Part shown: positions 48,247 to 58,700 of the stretch, piece after piece
Numbering within the stretch: position 1 is the first letter of the stretch
How the letters are laid out: each line of letters starts with the position of its first letter
NCBI GenBank assembly: GCA_001464455.1
Contig: LNEI01000025.1
Coordinates: forward strand, 142,674 to 206,673
Source of the DNA: Acidobacteria bacterium Ga0077534
Lineage (GTDB): Bacteria; Acidobacteriota; Blastocatellia; Pyrinomonadales; Pyrinomonadaceae
Direction: 5' to 3'
Length of the DNA: 64,000 nucleotides
Position numbers and translations under genes: made by a program
Notes under the pieces: model-generated
Told to the model about the DNA's origin: nothing
Databases searched by the model: none
What the model saw: only the letters and a program-made list of their open reading frames with translations

Positions 48247-48834
48247 ATGAAATTTCAAGCTTTAGCATGCACCATCGCGTTGATGGCCGTATTAGCGTTC
48301 ATCGGCACCTCGCCGGTCAGAGCCCAGTCAACCAATGCCCCAGACGCCTTTGTCGGCACCGTCGAAAAGATAGACGCCGAGGCGAAAATGATCTACGTCA
48401 AGTCAAAAGATGGCGTCGTTAAAGCATTTAAGTGGACGAAAAAGACCACAACGCACGGCATCAAGTCGGCGGCGGTTTGGACAGATCGTGCCGCACACGT
48501 CGGAGCTCATGTCGTTGTGCGGGCTGTGACCATAGCCGGGGAAGATACTATCAAGGGCCTTCACTGGTTTGGCAGCGGAGCCGTAAAAGTTACGGAAGCG
48601 ACGGTGCATTATGTGGAGAAGAATGGGAAAAAGGTCGGCGTTGCCGTCGCTAACGAGGCTCGTGAGATATTTGACGTTTCGGAGCACGCCGTGGTCAATA
48701 CAGGTAAGACGATCGGCCACGGGGCTAAAGAGGTAGGGAGGCAGGCGGGTAAGGAGTTTTCGGCTGTTATTCATACCTTCGAAAGCGGCGGGAAGAAATT
48801 TATTCACTTTATCGAGCACAAGGACAAACCTTAG
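48247..48834 (+). CDS. Exported protein of unknown function
   Basis: 195 aa; a GGGAG site lies 8 nt before the ATG and the signal peptide ends SPVRAQ. Residues about 35-100 form a beta-rich region (FVGTVEKIDAEAKMIYVKS ... VVKAFKWTKKT) that resembles small OB-like DUF5666-type domains, with the usual alternating charge. The C-terminal half is Lys/Glu/His-rich and helical (about 130-170, with EHAVVNTGKTIGHGAKE). The predicted charge is strongly positive. It lies 38 bp after the M28 gene and may share its transcript. No function is proposed. Confidence 0.7.
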   Translation: MKFQALACTIALMAVLAFIGTSPVRAQSTNAPDAFVGTVEKIDAEAKMIYVKSKDGVVKAFKWTKKTTTHGIKSAAVWTDRAAHVGAHVVVRAVTIAGEDTIKGLHWFGSGAVKVTEATVHYVEKNGKKVGVAVANEAREIFDVSEHAVVNTGKTIGHGAKEVGRQAGKEFSAVIHTFESGGKKFIHFIEHKDKP

Positions 48835-48923
48835 GCCGCTGCGTAAGCGTCCGGTCCGCTATTTGTTAGAATTCGTCGCCATAGCGAACACCTTTCGGCG
48901 GCAAAGTATTCAGGTGAACAAGA

Positions 48924-50228
48924 ATGTCTAATCAACTATCTCTAAGGATCGCGATGGTGGTCATCGGTTTGGTTTCCCTCGGCGGATCTGCTTACAACCT
49001 GGTCGGGCAGCAGCGGGCGACGCAGTACGGGCAGATGAAGGAGCGGCCCCGGCAGCTCTTTGATAACTGGTCGAACGCGAAAGTCATGGGTGAGGGCCGC
49101 ACCATTACACCCCGCGAGCGTTTTGAGACGATGCCGATCTCGAGACGGTCGACATTTGCGGCTGTAACCAATGCTCTCTTGTATACGAGAATGACCGATG
49201 CCAAGGGGCGGCCGCTGGGAGTTGTCATGGATCTGATCGACTCGCTCGAAGAGATCGCCGGACAGGAACCTGGCGAAGGAAGCTCCGAGCAGTTCCGGCT
49301 TTATATCAGGCTAAAGCCCGGTGCTATCGATAAGCTCGAAGCAAGCCGCGAGTTTCATCGCGGAAAAGATAACACCATCTTCCACAAAGGCTACCCGATC
49401 AACTATCGCCAAAATGGGTCTTCTCCGACGATGCAATTCTCGATCGCGTTGGACAAGATCAGGGCCGATATTGATGTCGACTACCGTTCAAGCGGCTTTC
49501 CGAAGGCCCTTTTTAACGGACACCTCAGCGCATCGAACTCAGATGTCCGAGCCTCGGGGAACTATCCGACCCACCTTCGTCGCTGGCCCGGCCTGATCGA
49601 TTGGTGGGAGACCGAGTTTCCTGATCTGGTGGCTGAATTCGCGAAAATACGATCCCGCGTGAGGCAGGCCGAGATACCGGTGCAGGCGTTCCTCGACAAT
49701 GCGCCGGAGGCTACGGTCGTCGGCACGACGGCGGATCTTTTTTTCAAGACGTGGCTCATGGACCGGGACGTACCAGGAGCTCTCGCGTTTCTCAGTAAAG
49801 ACCTGGCCTTCTGTTCCAACATGAAGGAATCCAAAGAGAAGCGCCTGCTGGAGTCGAGGAAAAAGCTGCTCTTTCTGGATATGCTCAAGGCCGCAAATAA
49901 GGAGCTGAAAAAGCCAAAATCTCTCGAGGAGGTCCTTCTAGCCGTCCCTCCTATCGATCCGTTCATCAAGCAGGTCGATCATTTCCAGAAACACACCTAT
50001 ACGCTCGCGACAATAACCGACGGAGATCGCGACCATTTTGTTTGTTCCTCGGCAAATTCGGAGAGTACAAACGATACGCCGCACGACCGGCCCCGGGTTT
50101 ACGGGCAAAATTACGTCACAAAGTTCCGGTTCATCCTCGACAGCGGCAAAGGCGGCATCCTACGGCTGCTTTGGGTCAAAGAGGCCGCGATATGGAAGAT
50201 AAAAGCCTTTGACGCGGTCGCGGCGTAG
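48924..50228 (+). CDS. Membrane-anchored protein of unknown function
   Basis: 434 aa; an AGGTGA-like site precedes the ATG. One hydrophobic helix at the N-terminus (about residues 8-27, without an obvious cleavage site) anchors the protein, with the rest probably periplasmic. Residues about 60-240 hold a mixed alpha/beta region with MDLIDSLEEIAG and RLYIRLKPG-like strands, and the C-terminal part (about 265-430) might be an NTF2-like fold ending FRFILDSGKGG ... LLWVKEAAIWKIKAFDA, a pattern often seen in such domains. I do not recognise a family. It is the last gene before the palindrome-rich region. Confidence 0.65.
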   Translation: MSNQLSLRIAMVVIGLVSLGGSAYNLVGQQRATQYGQMKERPRQLFDNWSNAKVMGEGRTITPRERFETMPISRRSTFAAVTNALLYTRMTDAKGRPLGVVMDLIDSLEEIAGQEPGEGSSEQFRLYIRLKPGAIDKLEASREFHRGKDNTIFHKGYPINYRQNGSSPTMQFSIALDKIRADIDVDYRSSGFPKALFNGHLSASNSDVRASGNYPTHLRRWPGLIDWWETEFPDLVAEFAKIRSRVRQAEIPVQAFLDNAPEATVVGTTADLFFKTWLMDRDVPGALAFLSKDLAFCSNMKESKEKRLLESRKKLLFLDMLKAANKELKKPKSLEEVLLAVPPIDPFIKQVDHFQKHTYTLATITDGDRDHFVCSSANSESTNDTPHDRPRVYGQNYVTKFRFILDSGKGGILRLLWVKEAAIWKIKAFDAVAA

Positions 50229-50606
50229 GTTGCCAATAGGCTCGAACCAGGAGAACGTAAACATCGACACAAACTCGTGTCCCGTCCCGCGAGGTTTGTC
50301 CCACGTGGGACAACTGTGGGACACGAGTTTCTTCCCGTAACTAATTGTCAAAGAACCAGTTAGCCTTGTCCCACTAGCTTGTCCCACTGTCCCACCTAAA
50401 TAAAACACCCGCAGGCCGGGACACGGCGCGAAAGCGGGCGATCTGTGAGTGAGATCGCGATCGGTTGTGTCCGGAAGTACCGTAAATACAGGCTTTTGTT
50501 GCAGCTAGACATTGAGATCGCACTTATGCGTTGCAAGCATAGCACAACGTTGCGTAACTGTCAAGAAAAAAGATTCCTTGGCCGATATGCGAGTACTCAC
50601 GAAATT
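50229..50606. other. Intergenic region with GTCCCAC sites, upstream of the palindrome array
   Basis: No gene. It contains the heptamer cluster and stem at 50271-50395 and a 7-bp hairpin near 50437-50457 (GCGATCT/AGATCGC). The palindrome array begins at 50607. Confidence 0.6.
50271..50395. repeat. Cluster of six GTCCCAC heptamers with an inverted-repeat stem
   Basis: GTCCCAC in either orientation occurs at 50298-50304, 50305-50311 (together a perfect 14-bp palindrome), 50316-50322, 50368-50374, 50381-50387 and 50389-50395. AAACTCGTGTCCC (50271-50283) pairs with GGGACACGAGTTT (50318-50330). Repeated sites of this kind suggest a binding region for a protein, but none is known to me. Confidence 0.65.
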
Positions 50607-51384
50607 CCCCTCCTGGACAGGAGGGGTGGGCAGCCGCTTTGGGCTGACGGGGTGGTTGAGAGGTTGGGGAGTGAGCATTTGGTCGTGCTGTTGTCGCTTT
50701 GCGTCTCGGAGTTCGCGGCGGCTGTTATTGTTAGTGGTGTCTAACCCCCTCAACCACCCCGCCCGAAGCGGGCACCCCTCCTGTCCAGGAGGGGAGTTTT
50801 CGCTTAATTCCCCTCCTGGACAGGAGGGGTGGGCAGCCGCTTTGGGCTGACGGGGTGGTTGAGGGGTTGGGGAGTGAGCATTTGTCGTGCTGTTGTCGCT
50901 TTGCGTCTCGGAGTTCGCGGCGGCTGTTATTGTTCGGGGTGTCTAAACCACTCAACCACCCCGCCCGAAGCGGGCACCCCTCCTGTCCAGGAGGGGAGTT
51001 TTCGCTTAATTCCCCTCCTGGACAGGAGGGGTGGCAGCCGCTTTGGGCTGACGGGGTGGTTGAGATGTTGGGGAATGCTCATGTTAGCGGTACGCACGTA
51101 GTCGGCGTCTGGCGTGCTTGGGATTGTACGTGGTGTCTAAACCATTCAACCACCCCGCCCGAAGCGGGCACCCCTCCTGTCCAGGAGGGGAGTTTTCGCT
51201 TGGTTCCCCTCCTGGACAGGAGGGGTGGCAGCCGCTTTGGGCTGACGGGGTGGTTGAGATGTTGGGGAATACTCATGTTAGCGGTACGCACGTAGTCGGC
51301 GTCTCTCTTGCTTGGGATTGTTCGAAGTGTCTAAACTACTCAACCACCCCGCCCGAAGCGGGCACCCCTCCTGTCCAGGAGGGG
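50607..51384. repeat. Palindrome array, upstream block: four A-B modules
   Basis: Element A (53-54 bp) and element B (46 bp) are inverted relatives. Both carry the hairpin CCCCTCCTG-CAGGAGGGG and end with GGGGTGGTTGAG or its complement, but differ in the inner hairpin. A elements: 50607-50660, 50810-50863, 51012-51064, 51206-51258. B elements: 50749-50794, 50951-50996, 51145-51190, 51339-51384. Each A-B pair forms a 179-188 bp module, with AGTTTTCGCTTAATT-like linkers between modules. Two interior sequences occur: type I in modules 1-2, type II in modules 3-4. Confidence 0.9.
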
Positions 51385-51452
51385 ACTTGCTTGGCTTGCG
51401 TGGTGTTTGCGCGACCTTGTGGTTAATGTGCTTTTGGCTTTACTATTCCGTC

Positions 51453-51848
51453 GTGAAAATCGCACCGCCCGACAGGATCCACAACCTTCCTGCAAAGAAG
51501 GGATTTAGGAGGCATTTGAGACGAAATCTCACGCCTGCTGAGGCTGCCCTGTGGGGCATTCTGAGAAAATCCGGCGTCGAAGGCCGTAAGTTTCGCCGCC
51601 AGCATAGCGTTGGGAAGTATGTACTAGATTTTTACTGTCCGGCCGAGCGTTTGGCTGTCGAACTCGACGGCGAGGTCCATCTGGACGAACTAAGCCAGAT
51701 TCACGATCGAGCCCGCAAGCGTTACCTGAACGAACAGGGTATTAAGGTGATCAGGTTTGAGAATGAGTTCGTCTTTAACGAGCCTATCCTACTGATCGAA
51801 CGGATCGTTCTCCATTTTGGCTGGTGGAAGGCGGAGAAGAAATCATAG
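51453..51848 (+). CDS. DUF559 / Vsr-like PD-(D/E)XK endonuclease-domain protein
   Basis: 131 aa from a GTG at 51453, where the usual family N-terminus (KIAPPDRIHNLPAKKGFRR) begins. An ATG at 51426 adds nine hydrophobic residues, and the open frame even reaches back through the B element ending at 51384, which is not credible coding. The family pattern is complete: RRNLTPAEAALW, then GRKFRRQHSVG, YVLDFYCP, LAVELDGEVH (the PD-(D/E)XK-type acidic cluster), then YLNEQGIKVIRFEN and a C-terminal helix. These proteins have the very-short-patch-repair endonuclease fold; whether they cut DNA, and which DNA, is mostly untested. The gene lies inside the palindrome array, with four modules before it and two after. 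Confidence 0.9.
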   Translation: MKIAPPDRIHNLPAKKGFRRHLRRNLTPAEAALWGILRKSGVEGRKFRRQHSVGKYVLDFYCPAERLAVELDGEVHLDELSQIHDRARKRYLNEQGIKVIRFENEFVFNEPILLIERIVLHFGWWKAEKKS

Positions 51849-51891
51849 TCGGAGTGTATGGTGCCTGGGATCGTTCGCGATGCTTAAACGC

Positions 51892-52541
51892 CTCAACCAC
51901 CCCGCCCGAAGCGGGCACCCCTCTGTTTTCGCTTAGTTCCCCTCCTGGACAGGAGGGGTGGCAGCCGCTTTGGGCTGACGGGGTGGTTGAGGGGTTGGGG
52001 AGTGAGCATTTGGTCGTGCTGTTGTCGCTTTGCGTCTCGGTGTTCGCGGCGGCTGTTATTGTTCGTGGTGCCTAAGCTTCTCAACCACCCCGCCCGAAGC
52101 GGGCACCCCTCCTGTTCAGGAGGGGATTTAGCTCAGCCATTCCCCTCCTGGACAGGAGGGGTGGCAGCCGCTTTGGGCTGACGGGGTGGTTGAGATGTTG
52201 GGGAATACTCATGTTAGCGGTACGAACGTAGTCGGCGTCTAGCGTGCTTGGGATTGTTCGTGGTGTCTAAACCATTCAACCACCCCGCCCGAAGCGGGCA
52301 CCCCTCCTGTCCAGGAGGGGAGTCAGGAACTCGTGGTGTCTAAACTACTCAACCACCCCGCCCGAAGCGGGCACCCCTCCTGTCAAGGAGGGGAGTCGGG
52401 AGTTCGTGGTGTCTAAACTACTCAACCACCCCGCCCGAAGCGGGCACCCCTCGCGGTCCAGGAGGGGAGTCAGGAGTTCGTGGTGTCTAAAACATTCAAC
52501 CACCCCGCCCGAAGCGGGCACGCCTCGTGGTTAAGGAGGGG
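51892..52541. repeat. Palindrome array, downstream block: truncated B, two A-B modules, three solo B elements
   Basis: B5 (51892-51924) is cut short after CACCCCTC. A5-B6 is 51939-51991 with 52080-52125 (type I interior); A6-B7 is 52142-52194 with 52275-52320 (type II interior). Solo B elements follow at 52348-52393, 52421-52467 and 52495-52541, with about 73-bp spacing and a GTGGTGTCTAAA lead-in. The last two have mutated hairpin arms. Confidence 0.9.
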
Positions 52542-52589
52542 AGTTTTGGGGTTTTGTTGAGGTTTTGTTAACGCGGGAATATTTTTTCT

Positions 52590-52617
52590 TTGACAAAGGC
52601 CTTATTAAGTCTATACT
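52590..52617 (+). promoter_or_regulatory. Consensus-like sigma-70 promoter
   Basis: TTGACA (52590-52595), a 16-bp spacer and TATACT (52612-52617). Transcription would start near 52624 and give a leader of about 140 nt before the giant gene. The leader has a small AGCGG/CCGCT hairpin near 52650. Confidence 0.65.
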
Positions 52618-52766
52618 TGCAGCATATTTTAGTTAATTTACTTTAGGAGCGGTTCGTCCGCTGCCGGGTTATACGACAAGCATCCCTCCAGATCGCCTTG
52701 ATCCCGGTGCGGCCATCACAGTCACCGAACGGCCATCGAAGCGCCGTAACAAAGCCACCCGTCTAT

Positions 52767-55700
52767 ATGCTCAGATCCACTCGCGCTCGGCGCCTGATTC
52801 TCATTGTCCTCGTCGCCCTAGTCCTCACAGCCATCACCCTAGGCGCCCAAAGCGCCGGAGCAAGCGGGAGATTTGCGTTTATAGAATCGGTCGGAGAGTG
52901 GTTAGGCTACTCTAATGTCGAGCAAAGCAAACCTTTACCGGCAGCGACTCCTGAGCCTCAGGCACCTCAGGCTCTGATTTTGTGGAGTACTTCAGGAACG
53001 GCTTGGCTAACAGGTTCGAACTGGACTGGCGGTTCCGTTCCAACTGGAAGCGATATTGCGCAATTTGGAACGAATCCAGGAGCCGCTGGCTCGGGCATCA
53101 ACTTCGCGAATACGACGAACGCTGGAGTTCAGGTCAATGGGCAGCGGATACAGGAAGTTGGAGCGGTTGAAGTGACTTCCGCACGAACTGGAGCTGACAT
53201 GATCATCGGAAATAGTTCTGGAACTGCCGGAGCAACAGGCACTTTTCGTCCACTCGGACAGACAGTAAATGGAGTGGATAACGTTATTCTTCGAAATAAC
53301 AGTTCAAGGATATTGACCATACGTAATACCCAGGGATCCGGAAATCAGACGATGAGTCTGGAACTTGGTAATTCAACTGATAACGTAATAAGCATTGATA
53401 GTACGGGCGATATAGACATAGCGAGTATTATCACGGGAAGCGGGCGGAACCTGACCAAAGCGGGAGTCGGTACTGGATTCCTTCTAATAAGCCGCCCCAA
53501 TACCTATACCGGCGTAACCAAAATTGCTGGAGGAAATCTAAAGATTGGATCAAGCGGGTCGATTTCCTTGTCTTCAGTTATTCAAATTGATGGTAGTGCC
53601 TTACTTGACGTTACTGGACCCTCAGCTGGGGTTTCTCTTGGTAGCGGGCAGGGATTGAGGCTTACGGGAACGACATCGTCTGCAATTATCAGCACGACTC
53701 TAGATCGCGGTTTGACAACGGCCTCTAACAGCCCGATAGAGTTTACCGCTTTTAATGGTACCACTCCTCCATTAACGTTATCTGGAGCTGGTACATTAGC
53801 GCTTCAAACCGGAAATCCAGTTACCGTAAATACAACGACGCAGCTCGCTGTAGGCAGTTATAAGTTGATCGCCAAGGGCACTGGGAACGTTACCGGAACA
53901 CCGACTTCGCTAACGGTTGGCGGCAGCGGGATATGTGCGGGTTGTACTGCATCACTTGCGTTGACGAGCGGCGAGCTCTTTCTAAACGTTGATGCCCCGC
54001 CCACAACGATCACATCTATCGCGCGTGCGAACGCGAACCCGTCGAATGGGAACGATGTCACTTGGACGATCACCTTTGCCGCCCCTGTGGACGGCCTGAC
54101 GGTGAGCAATTTTGCTCTTGTCAACGGTGGATTGACCGGTCCGTCTCTACAAAGTGCCGTGCCTCAGGCAGGCCCACCATCCGCGAACTGGAACGTGACT
54201 GCCAATTCCGGCACGGGTAGCGGCACGCTCGGACTCAATCTGGTCAACGCGACGGGCGTGACGCCGGGTATTTCCAATACTCTGCCGTTCGTAGGCGAGG
54301 TGTACACCGTCGACCGGACCATTCCGGCCGCTCCGGTCATCACCGGCAGTACGCCGACAAGCCCAAGCAACAATGCCAACCCGGTCATAAACGGCACCGC
54401 TGAGCCACAAAGTACCGTCAACCTCTTTACCAGCTCTGATTGCACGACCGGGATACTTGCCGGCGACTTTGCGACCGCGGGCGGCACATTTGCCATCACT
54501 GCTCCTGTGCCCACCAATGCGACGACGATAATCTACGCACACTCAATAGACGGCGCCAATAACGTCTCCCCTTGCTCCGCTGGATTTTCATACACTCACG
54601 CAGACGTTCTGCCGCCGACAACACAAGCTTCGAACATCACATTCTCATCCGTCACGGCGAACTCGATGACCGTGAACTGGACTAACGGGACCGGCGCGAA
54701 GCGGATCGTGAAGATGAATACTTCGAATTCCTTCACCGATCCGGTCAACGGCACCGACCCGACGGCCAACGCGGCGTGGGCAAACGCTGGCGAGCAGGTT
54801 GTCTACAACGGCACCGCCAACACCGTAAACATCACCGGCCTTTCGCCCTCGACGACGTACCACTTCCGAGTCTACGAAGCCAGCGGCTCCGCCTCGACCG
54901 TTGTATTCAATACGGCTACTGCAACAAACAACCCAAACAGCCAGGCGACCTCGGCTGTGACTTACACGGTGACCTACGACGGAAACGGTAATACCGGCGG
55001 AAGCGCTCCGGTTGACGCAAGCAGTCCTTATACGGCTGGGTCGACGGTAACGGTTCTCGGAAAGGGGGATCTTGAAAGAACGGGATTTGGCTTTAACTCC
55101 TGGAATACCCAACCCGACGGATCTGGATTTGTTCGCGTTCCGGGCGGCACATTCACCATCAACGAGAACGTGACGCTTTACGCCAGATGGAGTCCGGTCC
55201 CGACGCTCGGTACATATTCAAACACGCCTGTCATGCTGGGCGGCAACACGACCGTGACGCCAACCGTGGCGCCGGGACAGACCGCGTTTACAAGAGCATC
55301 GACGATCTCAGATTTTTCCGGGACTTTAACGGTTGAGCCGACGACAGGAATCGTCAGAGTCACGAACGCACACCCGGTCGGTACGCATACTGTGACTGTC
55401 AGCGCCTATGGGCCCGGCGGGATCACAACAACTACGTTCGACCTAACGGTGACGGCAACAGCGTGCAGCGGAACGCCGGGCTTTACCCTCTCGGGCGGTG
55501 GCGTCGGCAACTCAAACGGGCGTCAAGCGTTTACCGTTGCTGACTTTACTAACGATGGACGGCAGGATCTGGCATCGGTCGGAACAAACACCAACAATGT
55601 CGCCGTGTTGCCGCGAAACGCCGCAAATACGGGGTTTGAGTTCCTAGGGCCTTTCACCGTAGGTAGTATGCCCGAGGCTGTCGCTTCGGCAGATTTCGAT

Positions 55701-58700
55701 GGTGACGGCAGGCAGGACCTGGCGGTCCCCAATGGGGGCACTTTTGATAATACGCTGACTATCCTCCAGAAGGGCCCGAGCACCTTTACTGTTGTCGAGA
55801 CCGTGTCCGTCGGTGGCCCGGCCTCGCAACAGCCGAGGTCGATCGCGGTCGGTGACCTGAATGGTGACGGCAGACACGACATTGTTACGGGAAATGCGGG
55901 TGTAACTATAAATGCCGTGGCGGTTTTGATACGCACCCCAGTTGGAGTTCCCGATTTTGAACCGGTCGTTCATCTAGGTATAGGAGCCCAACCCAGGGGC
56001 GTGGCGATCGGCGACGTAAACGGCGACGGCATGCGGGATATTGTAGTCGCCAAATTTGGAGGCAACGTCGCTGTTTTGCTCAGGAACCCTTCGAACACCG
56101 GGTTTGAATCTCCCGTTGATTTCGCCGTCGGATCTTCGCCGCAGGGTTTGGTTCTTGCCGATATTAACGGCGACGGAAGGATCGACATCGTCACGGCAAA
56201 TAGTGGAGGCAATAGCGTCTCGGTCCTGATCCGGACCACATCGGTCGCACTTGCATTTGAACCAGCCGCGAATTTTGCCGTCGGCACGACGCCCGTCGAG
56301 TTGGCCGTTGGTGATTTTAACGGCGACGGAAAACAGGACATCGCGACGGGCAATGTAACGAGCAATGATGTATCGATCCTCCTCAGAAACACGACGAACG
56401 ACGGATTTGAGACGGCGGTGAACTATGCCCTTCCGTTTTCGCCAACAGCTCTTGCGGTAGGAGATTTCGGCCAGGACGGCATCCAGGACATCTCGCTCGG
56501 ATATGACTCAGGGAACATCGTTTCTATCCTGACAGGAACCTGCACAACTCCGGCTCCGACCGTCACATCTGTCAATCCGACATCCGGCCCGACGACGGGT
56601 GGCACGGTTGTCACAATTACTGGAGCGAACTTTACCGGAGCGACAGCTGTCTCTTTTGGCGGAACGCCAGCAACCACATTTAACGTCGACAGCGATACAC
56701 AGATAACCGCGACCGCTCCGGCCCACGCCGCAGGAGCGATCAGCGTCGACGTCACGACTCCGGGTGGAACTAACGCTCCGAATACGTTATTCACTTACGT
56801 GCTGGCGACGACGACGCTGGCGGATCTGACAGTGAATACGACGGAGTTTGTCGGCGGTACGCTTGGAGTTACTACAACGTTGACGCGGACGACTGCGCCC
56901 GCGGGACCGGTTGCGGGGGCGACCGTTGCGTTTACTCTGACGCCGCCATCCGGCCCAGCGACCGTACTCAACGGTACGACGGACGGATCGGGAGTCGCCA
57001 CCGTGAATTTTTCGGCGTTCGCGACCCGTGGTGCGTATACAATAAATGCGAGCTTTGCGGGCAATTCGACGCTGGCGGCCTCGTCGTCGAACACGCCGAC
57101 GGTCAACGTCTATCAGCGTACGTCGCTCGCTTTCGCCGGCGGCAGCGGCGCACAGGGAAGCCCAATTGCCCTTAGCGCGACACTGACGGCGGTCCCTGGA
57201 GATGCACCGATCAGCGGTGAAACCGTCAATTTTGACTATTCAAGCGTAATAGCGGCACAAAATGGCACTACTAATGGCTCTGGGGTCGCCACCGTCAGCG
57301 CGACGTTCCCGCTCGCGGGAGTTTACCCGGCAACTGCCTCATTCAGTAACTTGGCCGGTTTCTATGCCGATTCGGCTGGAAATCTTTTGCCGACAACCGC
57401 GCCGGCAAACGTCACGGTAAATGCGGCGCCGACCTTAGGAACGTATCCGCCGACGACGGTGGACCTGAGCGATAACGTAACTGTCACGCCGAGTGCGACG
57501 CCGACGAATACGACCAGCATCACCGTTTCGGCCCCGACGAGCTTTATCGGCGAGCTGACAGCCGACCCTGCGACGGGCGTGGTGAGCATCACGAATGCCC
57601 ACCTTGCGAAGATCCCCGCTGGGGCATATCCGGTCACGGTCCGGGCATTCGGGCCGGGCGGCACGACGACGGCGACATTTAATTTGACGGTAACGACTAC
57701 TGCGTGTGGCGGGACATCGGGATTTAACGGGACGACCGACGTCAGCATCGGAAACGCTACGAGATCGGTAGCGGTCGGTGATTTTAATGGTGACGGCATA
57801 CAGGATATCGCCACTGCAAACCAAAGCCTAAACACGGTGTCGATCCGTCTCGGCGACGGTTTGGGCGGCTTTACCGGCTCGACAAATGTCAGCGTAGGTT
57901 CCAACGCGTTTTTCGTAGCGGTCGGTGATTTTAATGGTGACGGCAAGCAGGATATCGCCGCCGCAAACTATAACTCAAACACGGTCTCTATCCGTCTCGG
58001 TGACGGTTCTGGCGGCTTTACCGGCACGACCGATGTAAGCGTGGGAATCGCGCCAGCTTCGGTAGCAGTCGGTGATTTTAACGGTGACGGCATACAGGAT
58101 ATTGCCGCTGCAAACGGTAGCTCAAATACGGTCTCTATCCGTCTCGGCGATGGTTCAGGCGGCTTTACCGGCACGACCGATGTCAGCGTGGGCGTAGGCC
58201 CTTTGTCAGTCGCGGTCGCTGATTTCAATGTTGACGGCATACAGGATATCGCCACCGCAAACCAAGCCGCGAACACGGTCTCGATCCGTCTCGGCGACGG
58301 TTCTGGCGGCTTTACTGGCACGACCGAGGTTAATGTAGGCCTTGGTCCATGGACAGTCGCGGTCGGTGATTTTAATGGTGACGGCGTACAGGATATTGCC
58401 ACCTCAAACTTTAACGGAGACACGGTCTCGATCCGAATCGGCAACGGCTCTGGCGGCTTTACCGGCACGACCAATGTCAGCGTTGGCGTTGATCCTATCT
58501 CAGTCGCGGTCGGTGATTTTAATGGTGACGGCATACAGGATATCGCCGCTGCAAACCGCAACTCAAACACGGTCTCGATCCGTTTCGGCGACGGTTCTGG
58601 AGGCTTTACGGGCACGACCGAGGTAAACGTGGGCACCGGCCAATTTTCGGTAGCGGTCGGTGATTTTAACGGTGACGGACGACAGGATATTGCCACAGCA

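Noticed and set aside
50445..52181. Several overlapping open frames within the palindrome array (for example 50855-51295 and 50512-50850)
   Set aside because: They are translations of the repeats themselves (the same Pro/Gly-rich strings recur), on both strands, without ribosome sites.
50607..52541. CRISPR-like array
   Set aside because: Repeats are long, palindromic, occur in both orientations and have two recurring interiors instead of unique spacers; no cas genes are near.
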